Origin: Oceanicella actignis
Lineage (GTDB): Bacteria > Pseudomonadota > Alphaproteobacteria > Rhodobacterales > Rhodobacteraceae
Length of the DNA stretch: 64,000 nucleotides
Assembly: GCF_008124525.1 (NCBI RefSeq)
Contig: NZ_VNHJ01000001.1
Location: 62,001 to 126,000, forward strand
Reading direction: 5' to 3'
Positions 54,355-64,000 of the stretch are shown piece by piece (positions within the stretch are counted from its first letter, which is position 1; each line of letters begins with the position of its first letter). Under the pieces are notes generated by a model that worked only from the letters and a program-made list of their open reading frames with translations, was not told the origin of the DNA and did no database searches. Made by a program: the position numbers and the translations under genes.

Positions 54355-56387
54355 CCGCGGGAAGCGGGCCGGCCCTTGGCGCCGGGCCGCGCATGGGCCG
54401 CGATGCGCTTGAAGGTCGTCAGCAGCTCGTCCAGACGCGCCTCTTCGGCGAAGGGCAGGGCAGCGCGCATGAGCTCCTCGGCCGGGTCGGGCAGGCGCGC
54501 GCCATGGGGCGCGAGCGCCGCCGCGGCTTCGTCCATGCGTCCAAGCTCGGCAAGGCTGGCCGCGGCGATCAGCGCGGGGAACAGCTCGTCCGGCGCCTCG
54601 GCGACGGCCAGCCGCGCCAGCTCCAGCGCGCGCGCGGGGCGCCGGGCGGCGTAGGCGGCCAGGGCCTTGAAGGCGCGCCAGATGGGCGCGCGCGCGTCGT
54701 CGGGGCTCAGCGCCAGGGCGCGGTCGGCCCAGAAATCGGCCTCGGCCTCGGAGGCTTCCAGCGCGAACAGGCGCGCCAGCTCGGCCATGGCGGGGGCGTA
54801 GGCGGGGTTGAGCTCGAGCGCGCGCAGCTGCAACGCCCGGCCCGTTTCCGTTCCCTCCAGAAACGAGGCGCCCAGCCCCAAGCTGTAGTGCGCCAGCGCC
54901 GAGCGCGGCTGCGCGCGCACCGCGCGGCGCGCCATCTCGCGCCCGACGAAGAAGGCCGCGCGCGGGTCGGGGGTCAGTCCGCGGTATCCTTCGGCCATGT
55001 GAAGCTGCGCCAGCAGCGCAAGGGCGGTGGAATCGTCGGGATGCAGCTCGAGCGCGCCTTGCAGAAAGCCGCGCGCCTTGCGCAGAAGCTCGGCGTCCTG
55101 CGCCTGGCGCAGACCCAGCGCGGCCATCAGAAGGCGCCAGAAATCGCCGTCGGGCGGCGTCTTGCGCGCGCGTTCGAGCGCGACCTCGGCCGTCAGCAGC
55201 GCCGGCGTCACGCGCCCGGCGATGCGCCGCGCCAGCGCGCGCGGGGGGTCCGAGGCGTCGCCGGGCATGGGCTCGGCGTCCTGAGCCAGAACCAGCGCGC
55301 CGTCGCCCCGGCGCGCGGCCGAGAAGAAGGCGCGCGGGGCCTCGTCCGGGCGGCGGCCCAGCGTGATCACGTAATCGACCTGCGCGGCGATCTGCGCGGG
55401 GCTCATTCCCGCCGCGAAAAGCTCGTCGCAGCTGCGCACGCGCAGCCAGCAGCAATTGGCCATCATCGCCGTCGTCTCGCGCAGCAGGGCGACGTCGGCG
55501 GGCGAGTCGGGGTCGGCGGCCTTGAACGCCGCCAGCGGGCGGGCCGAGAAGGAATCGCCGCCTTCGCGCGCGGGGGCGGGGGCCGCGGGCGGCGCGCCGC
55601 GGGCGGCGCGGCGGGACGAGAGGGCGTTCTCATAGGCCTCGAGCGCGGCGCGGGGCTCTTCGCCCAGCTCCTCGCGGAAAAGCGCGCGGCAATCCTCCAG
55701 ATGCGCGCGCGCGCTCTTGAGGCGCCCGCGCTCGACCAGCAGCGCGATCAGCCGCGCGTGAACGTCCTCCTGCAAGGGGTCGATGCGCAGCAGCGCCCGC
55801 GCCGCGTTGGCCGCGCGTTCCAGCCGCCCGGCCGCCTGGTCCAGCAGCAGCTGGCGCAGCAGCCCGTCCAGGGTGAGGGAATCGAGCCGGCTGGCCTGCG
55901 TGGCGGTCCAGTCCTGGAAATCCTTCTCGGGCACCTGAAGCGGGCCCAGGAACGGGCCGCGATGCAGATCCGCCAGCCGCGAAAGCCCGTCCGCGTCGCG
56001 ATGGGCGGCTGCGGCCTCGATCTCGAGCGCGTCGCACCACACCGCGCCCGGGCGCAGCGCGATGGCGGCGTTGTCGGCGTCGATGACGGCGTCGAAAGCC
56101 GGCCCCAGCGCCCGCTTCATGCGCCGCATCTCCTGGCGCAGGCTGGCGCGGCCCTGCTCGGGGGCGCTCTGGCTCCACAACAGCTCGACCAGCGCGTCGC
56201 GGCTGGCCGCCTGGCCGGGCTGCAGCGCCAGATAGGCGAGGATCGCCGCCCCTTTCGCCCCCAGCCGCCCGACGGGCGCGCCCTCGGGGTCCGACGCCAC
56301 GGCCAGCGCCGCGCCCATGGCGTAAAGGCGCAGCGTCGCCGCGCCCGCCGCCACGCGCGGCGGCTGGCTGGGAGCTTCGAGATTCAT
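54351..56387 (-). CDS. SARP/BTAD-type regulator with TPR-like C-terminus
   Basis: A 678-residue putative transcription factor. An OmpR/SARP-like winged helix at about 15-105 ([55 protein letters not shown]) is followed by a bacterial transcriptional activator (BTAD) domain at about 115-275. The middle (about 310-430) is similar to the adenylate-cyclase-like N-terminal domains of large alphaproteobacterial SARP fusions. TPR-like helices fill the C-terminal third (for example [19 protein letters not shown]). It may bind DNA and sense a small ligand or partner protein. No target is known; the divergent M3 peptidase gene is the nearest. ATG 56387 is preferred over an earlier one at 56417. Confidence 0.85.
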   Translation of the reverse strand: MNLEAPSQPPRVAAGAATLRLYAMGAALAVASDPEGAPVGRLGAKGAAILAYLALQPGQAASRDALVELLWSQSAPEQGRASLRQEMRRMKRALGPAFDAVIDADNAAIALRPGAVWCDALEIEAAAAHRDADGLSRLADLHRGPFLGPLQVPEKDFQDWTATQASRLDSLTLDGLLRQLLLDQAAGRLERAANAARALLRIDPLQEDVHARLIALLVERGRLKSARAHLEDCRALFREELGEEPRAALEAYENALSSRRAARGAPPAAPAPAREGGDSFSARPLAAFKAADPDSPADVALLRETTAMMANCCWLRVRSCDELFAAGMSPAQIAAQVDYVITLGRRPDEAPRAFFSAARRGDGALVLAQDAEPMPGDASDPPRALARRIAGRVTPALLTAEVALERARKTPPDGDFWRLLMAALGLRQAQDAELLRKARGFLQGALELHPDDSTALALLAQLHMAEGYRGLTPDPRAAFFVGREMARRAVRAQPRSALAHYSLGLGASFLEGTETGRALQLRALELNPAYAPAMAELARLFALEASEAEADFWADRALALSPDDARAPIWRAFKALAAYAARRPARALELARLAVAEAPDELFPALIAAASLAELGRMDEAAAALAPHGARLPDPAEELMRAALPFAEEARLDELLTTFKRIAAHARPGAKGRPASRG

Positions 56388-56532
56388 GGTCTCTCGTCCG
56401 CGGATGCCTTCATGCAAAGCGCTTCACTTCGTTTCCTTGCCCGCCCTATGCTTGGCGTTCCCGCCGCCGGGGCGCGGCCGCTGCCATTCTAGCCCGAGGC
56501 GCGCGCCCCGCGCCATCATCCGTGGACCAGAG

Positions 56533-58647
56533 ATGACGAAATCCGACAAACCCGCCATCGCCTCGCCCGACGAGCTGGCGCCCTTCGCCGCGCCTCTGGC
56601 CGGTCCGCTCGAGCTGCCGCCCTTCGACGCCGCCGGCCCCGAGCGCTGGCCCGCGCTGTTCCGCGCCGCCATCGCCGAGCACGAGCGCGAGCTCGAGCGC
56701 ATCGCCCAGGACCCGCGTCCGGCCGATTTCGGCAACGTGATCGACGCGCTCGAGGCGTCGGGGCGCGCGCTGGGGCGGCTGTGCGCGGCCTTCTTCACCC
56801 TCGCGAGCTGCTGCTCGGACGATGCGCTGCGCGCCGCCGAGCGCGAGGTCGCGCCGCTTCTGGCCGGCCATCGCGCCCGCATGTGGAGCGATTCGCGGCT
56901 TCTGGCGCGCATCGACGCGCTGGCCGCGCGCGCCGATGCGCTTGCGCCCGACGCCGAGGCGGCGCGCGTGCTCATGCTCTATCGGCGCGAGTTCGAGCGC
57001 GCCGGCGCCCGCCTGCCCGAGGCGGCCCGCGCGCGCCTCGCCGCGATCTCGGCCGAGCTGGCGGCGCTGGGGGCGCGCTTTTCGCAGAACGTGCTGGCCG
57101 ACGAGGCCGGCTGGACGCTGCAGCTTGGCGAGGGCGATCTTGCGGGGCTGCCGGCCGACGTGATCGACGCCGCCCGCCGCGCGGCGCGCGAGCGCGGGAT
57201 GGAGGGCTGGGCGATCACGCTTGCGCGCTCGTCGGTCGAGCCGTTCCTGACCTTCAGCGCCAGGCGCGATCTGCGCGAGGCCGCCTGGCGGGCCTGGGCG
57301 GGGCGCGGAACCGGCGCCGGCGCGGGCGGGTCCGAGGCGGACAATCGCCCGCTCATCCGCCGCATCCTGGCCCTGCGGGCCGAGCGCGCGCGCCTTCTGG
57401 GGCATCCGAACTACGCCGCCTTCAAGCTGGCGCCGCAGATGGCCGGCGCGCCCGAGGCGGTGCGCGCGCTGCTCGACCGCGTCTGGGCGCCCGCCCGCGC
57501 GCGCGCGCTGGACGAGGCGCGCGCGCTGTCGGCCCTGGCCGCCGAAGAGGGGGCGAACATCGCCCTCGCCCCCTGGGATTGGCGCCACTATGCCGAGAAG
57601 CTGCGCAAGCGCCTGCACGATTTCGACGAGGCCGCGGTCAAGCCGTATCTGGCGCTCGACAACGTCATCGCCGCGGCGTTCGACGTGGCCGGGCGGCTGT
57701 TCGGCCTCGAATTCGCGCCGGTCGAGGGGCTTGCCCTGCATCACCCCGATGCGCGCGCCTGGCGGGTGACGCGCGGCGGGCGCCATGTGGGGCTGTTCGT
57801 GGGCGACTATTTCGCGCGGCCCTCCAAGCGCTCGGGCGCGTGGATGTCGGCCCTGCGCGCGCAGGAGAATTTCGACCCGCGCATGGGCGAGGTGCGGCCC
57901 ATCGTGCTGAACGTGATGAACTTCGCCCAGGCCGAGGGGCCAAGCCTGCTGAGCTGGGACGATGCGCGCACGCTGTTTCACGAGTTCGGCCACGCGCTGC
58001 ACGGGCTTCTGTCCGACGTGCGCCATCCCTTCGTGTCGGGAACGGCCGTGGCGCGGGATTTCGTCGAGCTGCCCAGCCAGCTCTTCGAGCACTGGCTCTC
58101 GCAGCCCGAGGTGCTGGCCCGGCACGCGCGGCACGTCGAGACGGGCGCGCCGATGCCGCAGGAGCTGATCGCGCGTCTGCGCGCGGCCGAGACCTTCAAC
58201 CAGGGCTTCGCCACGGTCGAATACGTCGCCTCGGCGGCGGTCGATCTGGCCTTGCACGAGCTGCCCGACCCCGAGGCGATCGACCCCGCCGCCTTCGAGG
58301 CCGAGCTCTTGTCGCGCATGGGCATGCCCGAGGCGGTCGCCATGCGCCATGCCAGCCCGCATTTCCTGCATGTCTTCGCCGGCGAGGGCTATTCGGTCGG
58401 CTATTACAGCTACATGTGGGCCGAAGTGATGGACGCGGACGCCTTCGGCGCCTTCGAGGAGGCCGGTGATCCCTTCGATCCCGAGGTCGCCGCCCGGCTG
58501 GAGCGGCACATCTACGCCGCGGGCGGCAGCCGCGACCCGGCCGAGGCCTACCGCGCCTTCCGCGGCCGCGACCCCGATCCGGCGGCGCTGCTGCGCCGGC
58601 GCGGCCTGGCCGGGCAAGGCGCGTCCGAGGCCGCCGCGACCGCCTGA
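56533..58647 (+). CDS. M3 family oligopeptidase
   Basis: A 704-residue zinc oligopeptidase of the M3 (thimet/oligopeptidase A-Dcp) family, cytosolic and active on short peptides. The zinc motif is LFHEFGHALHGL with HEFGH at 483-487. EFASEL-like PLLARM... regions and the C-terminal GYSVGYYSYMWAEV fit the family. ATG 56533 (MTKSDKPAIASPDELAPF) is preceded by ccagag; an upstream in-frame start adds a basic low-complexity stretch that crosses the SARP gene promoter. No signal peptide. Confidence 0.95.
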   Translation: MTKSDKPAIASPDELAPFAAPLAGPLELPPFDAAGPERWPALFRAAIAEHERELERIAQDPRPADFGNVIDALEASGRALGRLCAAFFTLASCCSDDALRAAEREVAPLLAGHRARMWSDSRLLARIDALAARADALAPDAEAARVLMLYRREFERAGARLPEAARARLAAISAELAALGARFSQNVLADEAGWTLQLGEGDLAGLPADVIDAARRAARERGMEGWAITLARSSVEPFLTFSARRDLREAAWRAWAGRGTGAGAGGSEADNRPLIRRILALRAERARLLGHPNYAAFKLAPQMAGAPEAVRALLDRVWAPARARALDEARALSALAAEEGANIALAPWDWRHYAEKLRKRLHDFDEAAVKPYLALDNVIAAAFDVAGRLFGLEFAPVEGLALHHPDARAWRVTRGGRHVGLFVGDYFARPSKRSGAWMSALRAQENFDPRMGEVRPIVLNVMNFAQAEGPSLLSWDDARTLFHEFGHALHGLLSDVRHPFVSGTAVARDFVELPSQLFEHWLSQPEVLARHARHVETGAPMPQELIARLRAAETFNQGFATVEYVASAAVDLALHELPDPEAIDPAAFEAELLSRMGMPEAVAMRHASPHFLHVFAGEGYSVGYYSYMWAEVMDADAFGAFEEAGDPFDPEVAARLERHIYAAGGSRDPAEAYRAFRGRDPDPAALLRRRGLAGQGASEAAATA

Positions 58648-58833
58648 GCGCAGCGCAAGGACAGGGCGGCGAGGCTGGTCCGAACGGGGGGCGCAAGCGG
58701 CGAGCCGTTGCGCATCGAGCGACCGTGGCCGCGAACGTGCCGCCGCGCCGCTTGGGGCCGTCCGCCGATGGCGGCGCGCGGCCGGATGCGCTTCGGGCCG
58801 CTTCGCGCCCGCCTCGGGGCGGGCGCGCCGGGG

Positions 58834-59916
58834 TCAGTTCGCCGCTTCGGGGCCGCGCGCCTCGCGGCCCGCGCGGCGTCCGCGGCGCCCGCGGCGCTCG
58901 GCCTCGGCGGGACGCTCGCCGCCGCCCTCCTGCAGCAGCTCCATCGCCGCGGCGCTGGCCGGGCCCAGCCGCGCGACGATCTCTTCGGCCGTGGGGCGCG
59001 GGCCGCGCGGGCGCGTCTCGAGCGCCTCGCGCATCGCGCGCACATGGGCCGGGGTCGTGCCGCAGCACCCGCCGATCACGCGCGCGCCCAGATCGCGCGC
59101 CAGGCACGCATAGTCGGCCATCAGCTCTTCGGTGCCCGAGTAACGGATCGCGCCGTCGACATACTCGGGAATGCCGCAATTGGCCTTGGCGACCAGAACG
59201 TCCTCGTCGCCCAGCTGCGAGACGACGCTCAGCAGCCCGATCAGCAGATCCGGCGCCCCGGTGCCGCAATTCCCGCCGAAGGCCGCGGGCGGATGCGCGC
59301 AGCTGTGCGCAAGGCGCGCCAGGCCCGCCGGGGTGACCCCCATCATCGTACGGCCGTTGGTGTCGAAGGACATGGTCGAGATGGCCGGCATCCCCGCCTC
59401 GGCCGCGGCCTCGAGCGCCGCGGTCAACTCCTCGGCCGAGGACATGGTCTCGATCCAGATCACATCCGCGCCGCCGGCCTTCAGGCCCTCGATCTGGGCG
59501 CGGAAGGCGGCGCGCGCGGTCTCGGGGGTCAGAACGCCGCCGACCTCGGCGAAAAGGTCGCCGGTGGGGCCGACGTCGCCGGCGCAGACGATCTCGCGCC
59601 CCGTGGCGGCGCGCGCCGCGTCGATCTCGGCCCTCAGCAGCGCCGCGGCGGCGCGGTTGACCTCGAACACCCGGTCGTCCAGCCCGTGCAGCTTCAGCCG
59701 GTTGGCCGTGCCGCCGAAGCTGTTGGTCAGAACGATGTCCGACCCGGCCTCGATGAAGTCGCGGTAATGCGCGCGCACCTTGTCCGGCTCGGCCAGGTTC
59801 CAGCCCTCGGGGGCGTCGCCGTGGTTCAGCCCGCGCGCGAAAAGGTTGGTTCCCGTCGCGCCGTCGGCCAGAAGCCATTCGCGCTCGGACAGCAATCGGC
59901 GGAAAAGATCGGACAT
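58834..59916 (-). CDS. bmt: Homocysteine S-methyltransferase (Bmt/BHMT type)
   Basis: A 360-residue zinc methyltransferase of the homocysteine S-methyltransferase family. The barrel starts LLADGATGTNLFARGL, has TNSFGGTANRLKLHGLDDRV, and holds the zinc cysteines in GGNCGTGAPDLL and VIGGCCGTTPAHV. In Rhodobacterales these enzymes use glycine betaine or dimethylsulfoniopropionate-derived methyl donors. A charged C-terminal tail ([20 protein letters not shown]) follows the core. ATG 59916 follows cctcc on the complementary strand. It ties to metK in methionine recycling. The methyl donor is not decided by the sequence. Confidence 0.88.
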   Translation of the reverse strand: MSDLFRRLLSEREWLLADGATGTNLFARGLNHGDAPEGWNLAEPDKVRAHYRDFIEAGSDIVLTNSFGGTANRLKLHGLDDRVFEVNRAAAALLRAEIDAARAATGREIVCAGDVGPTGDLFAEVGGVLTPETARAAFRAQIEGLKAGGADVIWIETMSSAEELTAALEAAAEAGMPAISTMSFDTNGRTMMGVTPAGLARLAHSCAHPPAAFGGNCGTGAPDLLIGLLSVVSQLGDEDVLVAKANCGIPEYVDGAIRYSGTEELMADYACLARDLGARVIGGCCGTTPAHVRAMREALETRPRGPRPTAEEIVARLGPASAAAMELLQEGGGERPAEAERRGRRGRRAGREARGPEAAN

Positions 59917-60072
59917 GGCGGGCGGCCTCCTTCTGGGAACGCGCGGGTCATGCCATGAAACGCCGCCGCGCGCAACGCGCCGCGGGCGGGGTCGGGGCGC
60001 GGCGCCGCATGCCCCGCGGCCGCCGCGCGGCGCGGGCGGGCGCTGCACGCATGCGCGCGGCCGACGCGCCGC

Positions 60073-60996
60073 CTAGCCCGAGCCCCCGGCCGGGCGCGCC
60101 GTCTCGGTCAGCAGCCAGTCGCGAAAGGCCGAAAGCGGCGGCGCCTCGGCCGCCCCCGCGGGCCAGACCAGCCAGTAGGCGCCGGCGCTCTTGCGCGGCC
60201 GCCCGCAGGGAATGACCAGCTCGCCGCGCGCGCGCTCGGTCTCGGTCATGAACAGCGGCAGCAGCGCCACGCCAAGCCCGGACATGGCCGCGCGCGCCAG
60301 CGCGGCGAACTGGTCGAAGGTCATCCCGCCCGGCCGCGGGGGCGGCGCGCCCTCGGCGGCCAGCCAGTCGTCCCAGGCGCGCGGGCGCGTGGCGATGCGC
60401 AACAGCGGCGCCGCCCCGCGCGCCAGCGCCTCGGCCGAGCGCGCCCTCGGGGCCAGGGCCGGCGCGCACATGGGGGCCACGCGCTCATGCATCAGGAAGG
60501 CGGCCTCGGCGCCGGGCCAGTCGCGCGCCAGCCTTTCCTCGGGTCCGAAATGAATGGCGGCGTCGTGCCCCTCGGCCGCGAAGTCGAAAGGGCGCAGCCG
60601 CGTCGCAAGGTTCAGCGTCACGCCGGGATGGGCCTGCAGAAAGCGCGGCAGCCGCGGCGCCAGCCAGCGCGCGCCGAAGGTGGGCAGCATGGCCAAGTTG
60701 AGCACGCCGCCGTCGGGATTGGCCACCAGGTCCTGCGAGGCGCGCCCGATGATCCCCAGCGCCCGGCGCACCTCGGCCAGATAGCGCGCGCCCGCCGGCG
60801 TCAGCTCCAGCCGCCGGCCGCGGCGCGCGAACAGCGCCACCTGCAGCCGCGCCTCGAGCGCGCGGATCTGGCGGCTGACGGCGCTTTGCGTCAGGTCCAG
60901 CTCCTCGGCCGCGCCGGTGACCGAGCCGGCGCGCGCGGTCGCCTCGAAGGCGGCGAGCAGGGCGATGGGGGGCAGGAAGCGTCGCGGCCAGGTCAT
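60073..60996 (-). CDS. LysR family transcriptional regulator
   Basis: A 307-residue LysR-type regulator of the GcvA-like subgroup. The N-terminal helix-turn-helix is AGSVTGAAEELDLTQSAVSRQIRALEARL (about 22-50) with AFEATARAG before it, and the co-inducer binding domain follows. The start MTWPRRFLPP is at 60996; upstream in-frame codons have no ribosome-binding site. It is divergent from gcdH, the arrangement typical for a LysR regulator of glutarate/lysine catabolism, so it probably controls gcdH. Confidence 0.92.
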   Translation of the reverse strand: MTWPRRFLPPIALLAAFEATARAGSVTGAAEELDLTQSAVSRQIRALEARLQVALFARRGRRLELTPAGARYLAEVRRALGIIGRASQDLVANPDGGVLNLAMLPTFGARWLAPRLPRFLQAHPGVTLNLATRLRPFDFAAEGHDAAIHFGPEERLARDWPGAEAAFLMHERVAPMCAPALAPRARSAEALARGAAPLLRIATRPRAWDDWLAAEGAPPPRPGGMTFDQFAALARAAMSGLGVALLPLFMTETERARGELVIPCGRPRKSAGAYWLVWPAGAAEAPPLSAFRDWLLTETARPAGGSG

Positions 60997-61003
60997 GACA
61001 TTC

Positions 61004-61016
61004 CCATTCGGAATGG
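61004..61016. promoter_or_regulatory. Palindrome CCATTCGGAATGG in the LysR-gcdH intergenic region
   Basis: CCATTC-G-GAATGG is a six-base perfect inverted repeat seven bases upstream of the LysR start codon. A second candidate, gcaattgc, lies at 61042-61049 and a set of ttcat direct repeats at 61071-61087. Any of these may be the binding site of the regulator. Confidence 0.45.
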
Positions 61017-61129
61017 ATCGCGCGGGCGGGCGAAGGAAAACGCAATTGCCTTGGCGCGCGCGGCGCTGCATTCATTCTTCATCTTCATAAAACGGCGGGC
61101 CGCTCCCGCCAAGACCCGGAGGACGCGCC

Positions 61130-62344
61130 ATGAACGCCCCGCTCAAGGCCAAGGACTCGCCCGCGCTCGCATCGTTCGACTGGCAGGACCCCTTCCTGCT
61201 CGCCGATCAGCTGACCGAGGACGAGCGCATGATGATGGACAGCGCCCGCGCCTACGCGCAGGAGAAGCTGATGCCGCGCGTCACCGACGCCTATCTGAAC
61301 GAGCGCACCGATCCCGAGATCTTCCGCGAGATGGGCGGGATGGGCCTTCTGGGCGTCACCATCCCCGAGGAATACGGCGGCCTTGGCGCGGGCTACGTCG
61401 CCTACGGCCTTGTCGCGCGCGAGATCGAGCGCGTGGACTCGGGCTATCGCTCGATGATGTCGGTGCAGTCCTCGCTGGTGATGTATCCGATCTACGCCTA
61501 CGGCTCGGAAGAGCAGCGCAGGCGCTACCTGCCCAGGCTGGCCTCGGGCGAGTGGATCGGCTGCTTCGGCCTGACCGAGCCCGACGCCGGCTCGGACCCG
61601 GCCGGCATGAAGACCCGCGCCGTCAAGACCGAGGGCGGCTACCGCCTGACCGGCTCGAAGATGTGGATCTCGAACGCGCCCATCGCCGACGTCTTCGTCG
61701 TCTGGGCCAAGTCCGAGGCCCATGGCGGCAAGATCCGCGGCTTCGTGCTGGAAAAGGGCATGAAGGGCCTGTCCGCGCCCAAGATCGGCGGCAAGCTGAG
61801 CCTGCGCGCCTCGGTCACCGGCGAGATCGTCATGGACGGGGTCGAGGTTCCCGAGGACGCGCTGCTGCCCAATGTCGAGGGGCTCAAGGGCCCGTTCGGC
61901 TGCCTCAACCGCGCGCGCTACGGCATCAGCTGGGGCGCCATGGGCGCGGCCGAGGATTGCTGGCATCGCGCGCGCCGCTACGGGCTCGAGCGCACCCAGT
62001 TCGGCCGCCCGCTGGCGCAGACCCAGCTGTTCCAGAAAAAGCTGGCCGACATGCAGACCGAGATCGCGCTGGGGCTGCAGGCCAGCCTGCGCGTGGGCCG
62101 GCTGATGGACGAGGGCCGCGCCGCGCCCGAGATGATCTCGATCGTCAAGCGCAACAACTGCGGCAAGGCGCTGGACATCGCGCGCATGGCCCGCGACATG
62201 CACGGGGGCAACGGCATTCAGGCCGAGTATCACGTCATGCGCCACGCCCAGAACCTGGAAACCGTGAACACCTACGAGGGCACGCATGACGTGCACGCCC
62301 TGATCCTGGGGCGCGCGCAGACCGGCCTTCAGGCGTTCTTCTGA
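61130..62344 (+). CDS. gcdH: Glutaryl-CoA dehydrogenase
   Basis: A 404-residue acyl-CoA dehydrogenase of the glutaryl-CoA class, which oxidises and decarboxylates glutaryl-CoA to crotonyl-CoA in lysine, tryptophan and glutarate breakdown. The family patterns [40 protein letters not shown] and [21 protein letters not shown] are seen. The catalytic base is Glu383 in [20 protein letters not shown]. The start ATG 61130 has a good ribosome-binding site (cggagga). Its regulator is the divergent LysR. Confidence 0.95.
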   Translation: MNAPLKAKDSPALASFDWQDPFLLADQLTEDERMMMDSARAYAQEKLMPRVTDAYLNERTDPEIFREMGGMGLLGVTIPEEYGGLGAGYVAYGLVAREIERVDSGYRSMMSVQSSLVMYPIYAYGSEEQRRRYLPRLASGEWIGCFGLTEPDAGSDPAGMKTRAVKTEGGYRLTGSKMWISNAPIADVFVVWAKSEAHGGKIRGFVLEKGMKGLSAPKIGGKLSLRASVTGEIVMDGVEVPEDALLPNVEGLKGPFGCLNRARYGISWGAMGAAEDCWHRARRYGLERTQFGRPLAQTQLFQKKLADMQTEIALGLQASLRVGRLMDEGRAAPEMISIVKRNNCGKALDIARMARDMHGGNGIQAEYHVMRHAQNLETVNTYEGTHDVHALILGRAQTGLQAFF

Positions 62345-62370
62345 GCGCGCGGCCGGGCGGGAGGGGCGCG

Positions 62371-64000
62371 ATGACCACGGACGGAACCGGGCGCGACGCG
62401 CCGACCGGCGGGCGGCTGCTGGTCGAGTGCCTGCGCGCGCAGGGCGTCGAGCGCGTCTTCTGCGTGCCGGGCGAAAGCTATCTCGAGGCGCTCGACGCGC
62501 TCGGCCTCGCCGGGGTCGAGACGGTCAACGCCCGCCACGAGGGCGCCGCCGCCATGATGGCCGAGGCCGACGGCAAGCTGACCGGCCGGCCGGGCGTCGC
62601 CTTCGTCACCCGCGGCCCGGGCGCGACCAACGCCGCGGCCGGGGTGCATGTGGCCATGCAGGACGGCACGCCGATGGTGCTGTTCGTGGGCCAGATCGGC
62701 CGCGCCATGCGCGGGCGCGCCGCCTTTCAGGAGGTGGACTACCGCCAGACCTTCCGCGACCTGGCCAAATGGGTCGAAGAGATCGACGACGCCGCCCGCA
62801 TCCCCGAGATCGTCTCGCACGCCTGGCACATCGCCATGTCGGGCCGGCCGGGGCCGGTGGTGCTGGCGCTGCCCGAGGACATGCTGCGCGACCCCGCGCC
62901 CGCCCGTCCCGGCCCGCGGGTCGAGGTCGCCGATCCCGCTCCCGACCCCGCCGCCATGGCGCGGATGCGCGCGGTCATGGCGGCGGCTGAGCGCCCGCTG
63001 GTCATCGTCGGCGGCAGCCGCTGGGACGCGGCGGCGCGCGAGGCGCTGCACCGCCTTGCCGCCGAATGGGACGTGCCTGTGGCCGTCACCTTCCGCCGGC
63101 AGATGCTGTTCGACGCCACGCATCCCAACTATGCCGGCGATCTGGGGCTGGGCGCCAATCCCGCCCTGGTGCGGCGCGCGGCCGAGGCCGACGCGGTGCT
63201 GATGATCGGCGCGCGCTTTTCCGAGAACCCCAGCCAGGGCTTCTCGCTGTTCGACATTCCCGCCCCGCGCCAGCGCCTGATCCATGTCCACCCCGCGCCC
63301 GACGAGCTGGGGCGCATCTACGTCCCCGAGGTGGCCGTCAACGCCACGCCGCGCCTGTTCCTCGAGGCCGCGCTGGCCGAGGCGCCGCCCCGCCGCTGGA
63401 GCGCGCGCGCCGAGAACGCCGCCTACCGCGCCTGGACCGACGCGCCCCCCGAGGATCCCGGCGCGCTGACCATGTCGCGGGTCATCGCCCACATGCGCGA
63501 GGTCCTGCCTCCCGACGCCGTTCTGACCAACGGCGCGGGCAACTACGCCATCTGGCTGCACCGCTTCTACCGCTGGCGCGCCTTCGGCACGCAGCTGGCG
63601 CCGGTGTCGGGCTCGATGGGCTACGGCCTGCCGGCCGCCATCGCCGCCAAGCTGCGCGACCCCGCGCGCGAGGTGTTCTGCCTGGCGGGCGACGGCTGCT
63701 TCCAGATGACGGGGCTCGAGCTGGCGACGGCGGCGCAGACGGGCGCCTCGGTGGTGACGCTGATCTGCGACAACGGCATGTATGGCACCATCCGCATGCA
63801 TCAGGAGCGCCGCTTTCCCGGACGCGCGCACGCCACCAGCCTGCGCAACCCAGACTTCGCCGCCCTGGCGCGCGCCTGCGGCGCCTGGGCCGAGACGGTC
63901 GCGCGCGACGAGGACTTTCCCGCCGCGTTCGAGCGCGCGCGCGCCCATGCGCGGGCCGCGAAGGGGCCGGCGGCGCTGCATCTGCGGCTCGATCCTCGGG
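62371..64000 (+). CDS. Thiamine diphosphate-dependent carboligase/decarboxylase (partial)
   Basis: A TPP enzyme of the acetolactate synthase/benzoylformate decarboxylase superfamily, open at the window's right end after 543 residues. The N-terminal PYR domain starts GGRLLVECLRAQGVERVF with the catalytic Glu57 in NARHEGAAAMMAEADG. The central domain follows. The TPP-binding motif GDGCFQMTGLELATAAQ at about 440-456 with CDNGMYGTI is in the C-terminal PP domain. It follows gcdH by 26 bases and a good ribosome-binding site (gggaggggcgcg), so it is probably part of the same transcript. The substrate is not known: no ilvH-like small subunit follows within the window, which argues against a simple acetolactate synthase. 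Confidence 0.85.
   Translation, partial: MTTDGTGRDAPTGGRLLVECLRAQGVERVFCVPGESYLEALDALGLAGVETVNARHEGAAAMMAEADGKLTGRPGVAFVTRGPGATNAAAGVHVAMQDGTPMVLFVGQIGRAMRGRAAFQEVDYRQTFRDLAKWVEEIDDAARIPEIVSHAWHIAMSGRPGPVVLALPEDMLRDPAPARPGPRVEVADPAPDPAAMARMRAVMAAAERPLVIVGGSRWDAAAREALHRLAAEWDVPVAVTFRRQMLFDATHPNYAGDLGLGANPALVRRAAEADAVLMIGARFSENPSQGFSLFDIPAPRQRLIHVHPAPDELGRIYVPEVAVNATPRLFLEAALAEAPPRRWSARAENAAYRAWTDAPPEDPGALTMSRVIAHMREVLPPDAVLTNGAGNYAIWLHRFYRWRAFGTQLAPVSGSMGYGLPAAIAAKLRDPAREVFCLAGDGCFQMTGLELATAAQTGASVVTLICDNGMYGTIRMHQERRFPGRAHATSLRNPDFAALARACGAWAETVARDEDFPAAFERARAHARAAKGPAALHLRLDPR

Overview
The window is about 64 kb of very GC-rich, gene-dense chromosome from an alphaproteobacterium, most likely of the Rhodobacterales (Rhodobacteraceae/Paracoccaceae type). 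Signs of this are a gcrA cell-cycle regulator, the order ybeZ-ybeY-corC-lnt-metK-trmB, the order aroA-cmk-rpsA-sppA-ihfB-lapA-trpF-trpB, a VPLPA/PEP-CTERM surface protein, a GTTC-N7-GTTC (alphaproteobacterial LexA) site before uvrD, and a STAS-MlaE/MlaF/MCE/PqiC-like lipid transport operon. I see no tRNA, rRNA, prophage, insertion sequence or CRISPR. The content is core chromosome, not a mobile island.

Layout. 0-9 kb: SPFH/NfeD pair, a LysM plus solute-binding protein with a CtrA-like site in front, a ChaC-type cyclotransferase, DUF2125, an extensin-like protein, tyrA-hisC, an ABC-2 permease and a symmetric promoter shared with gcrA. 9-18 kb: gcrA, an isolated phoR, DUF1178, then ybeZ-ybeY-corC-lnt (with 4-base overlaps), metK and trmB. 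18-27 kb: aroA-cmk-rpsA, sppA, ihfB-lapA-trpF, trpB, a DUF2158-like basic protein and trpA. 27-42 kb: uvrD (opposite strand), the four-gene Mla-type operon, an APH-like kinase, a DksA/TraR zinc protein, an AttEFGH/Lol-like ABC ATPase-permease-lipocalin operon and an RluA-type synthase. 42-50 kb: oxidoreductase plus phosphatase, thioesterase plus IclR regulator facing an acyl-CoA ligase, and two c-type cytochromes. 50-64 kb: M20 hydrolase, VPLPA protein, ppx-rlmE, a SARP/BTAD-TPR regulator, M3 peptidase, a homocysteine methyltransferase, a LysR regulator facing gcdH, and a TPP enzyme cut by the window end.

The genes mainly support housekeeping: aromatic amino acid synthesis (aroA, tyrA, hisC, trpF/B/A), the S-adenosylmethionine and methionine cycle (metK, bmt), translation and RNA modification (rpsA, trmB, rlmE, ybeY, RluA-type), envelope maintenance (lnt, Mla-type, AttEFGH-like, sppA, extensin, LysM) and acyl-CoA metabolism (ligase, thioesterase, gcdH).

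The least expected material is between genes. Short tandem repeats of unrelated unit length recur in the gaps: 39 bp x3, 87 bp x2 exact, 7 bp x10, 11 bp x6, 28-29 bp x2, 13 bp x3 and 11 bp x4. There are also well-placed dyads: a LexA-type site at uvrD, and GTTCCGC/GCGGAAC dyads just after the predicted starts of two transcripts (acyl-CoA ligase and CurA-type oxidoreductase). I found no clearly new multi-gene system. The best candidates for undescribed biology are the LysM/solute-binding fusion, the DUF2158-like RG-rich protein inside the trp cluster, the repeat set and the shared dyad. All promoter and operator calls rest on reading by eye.
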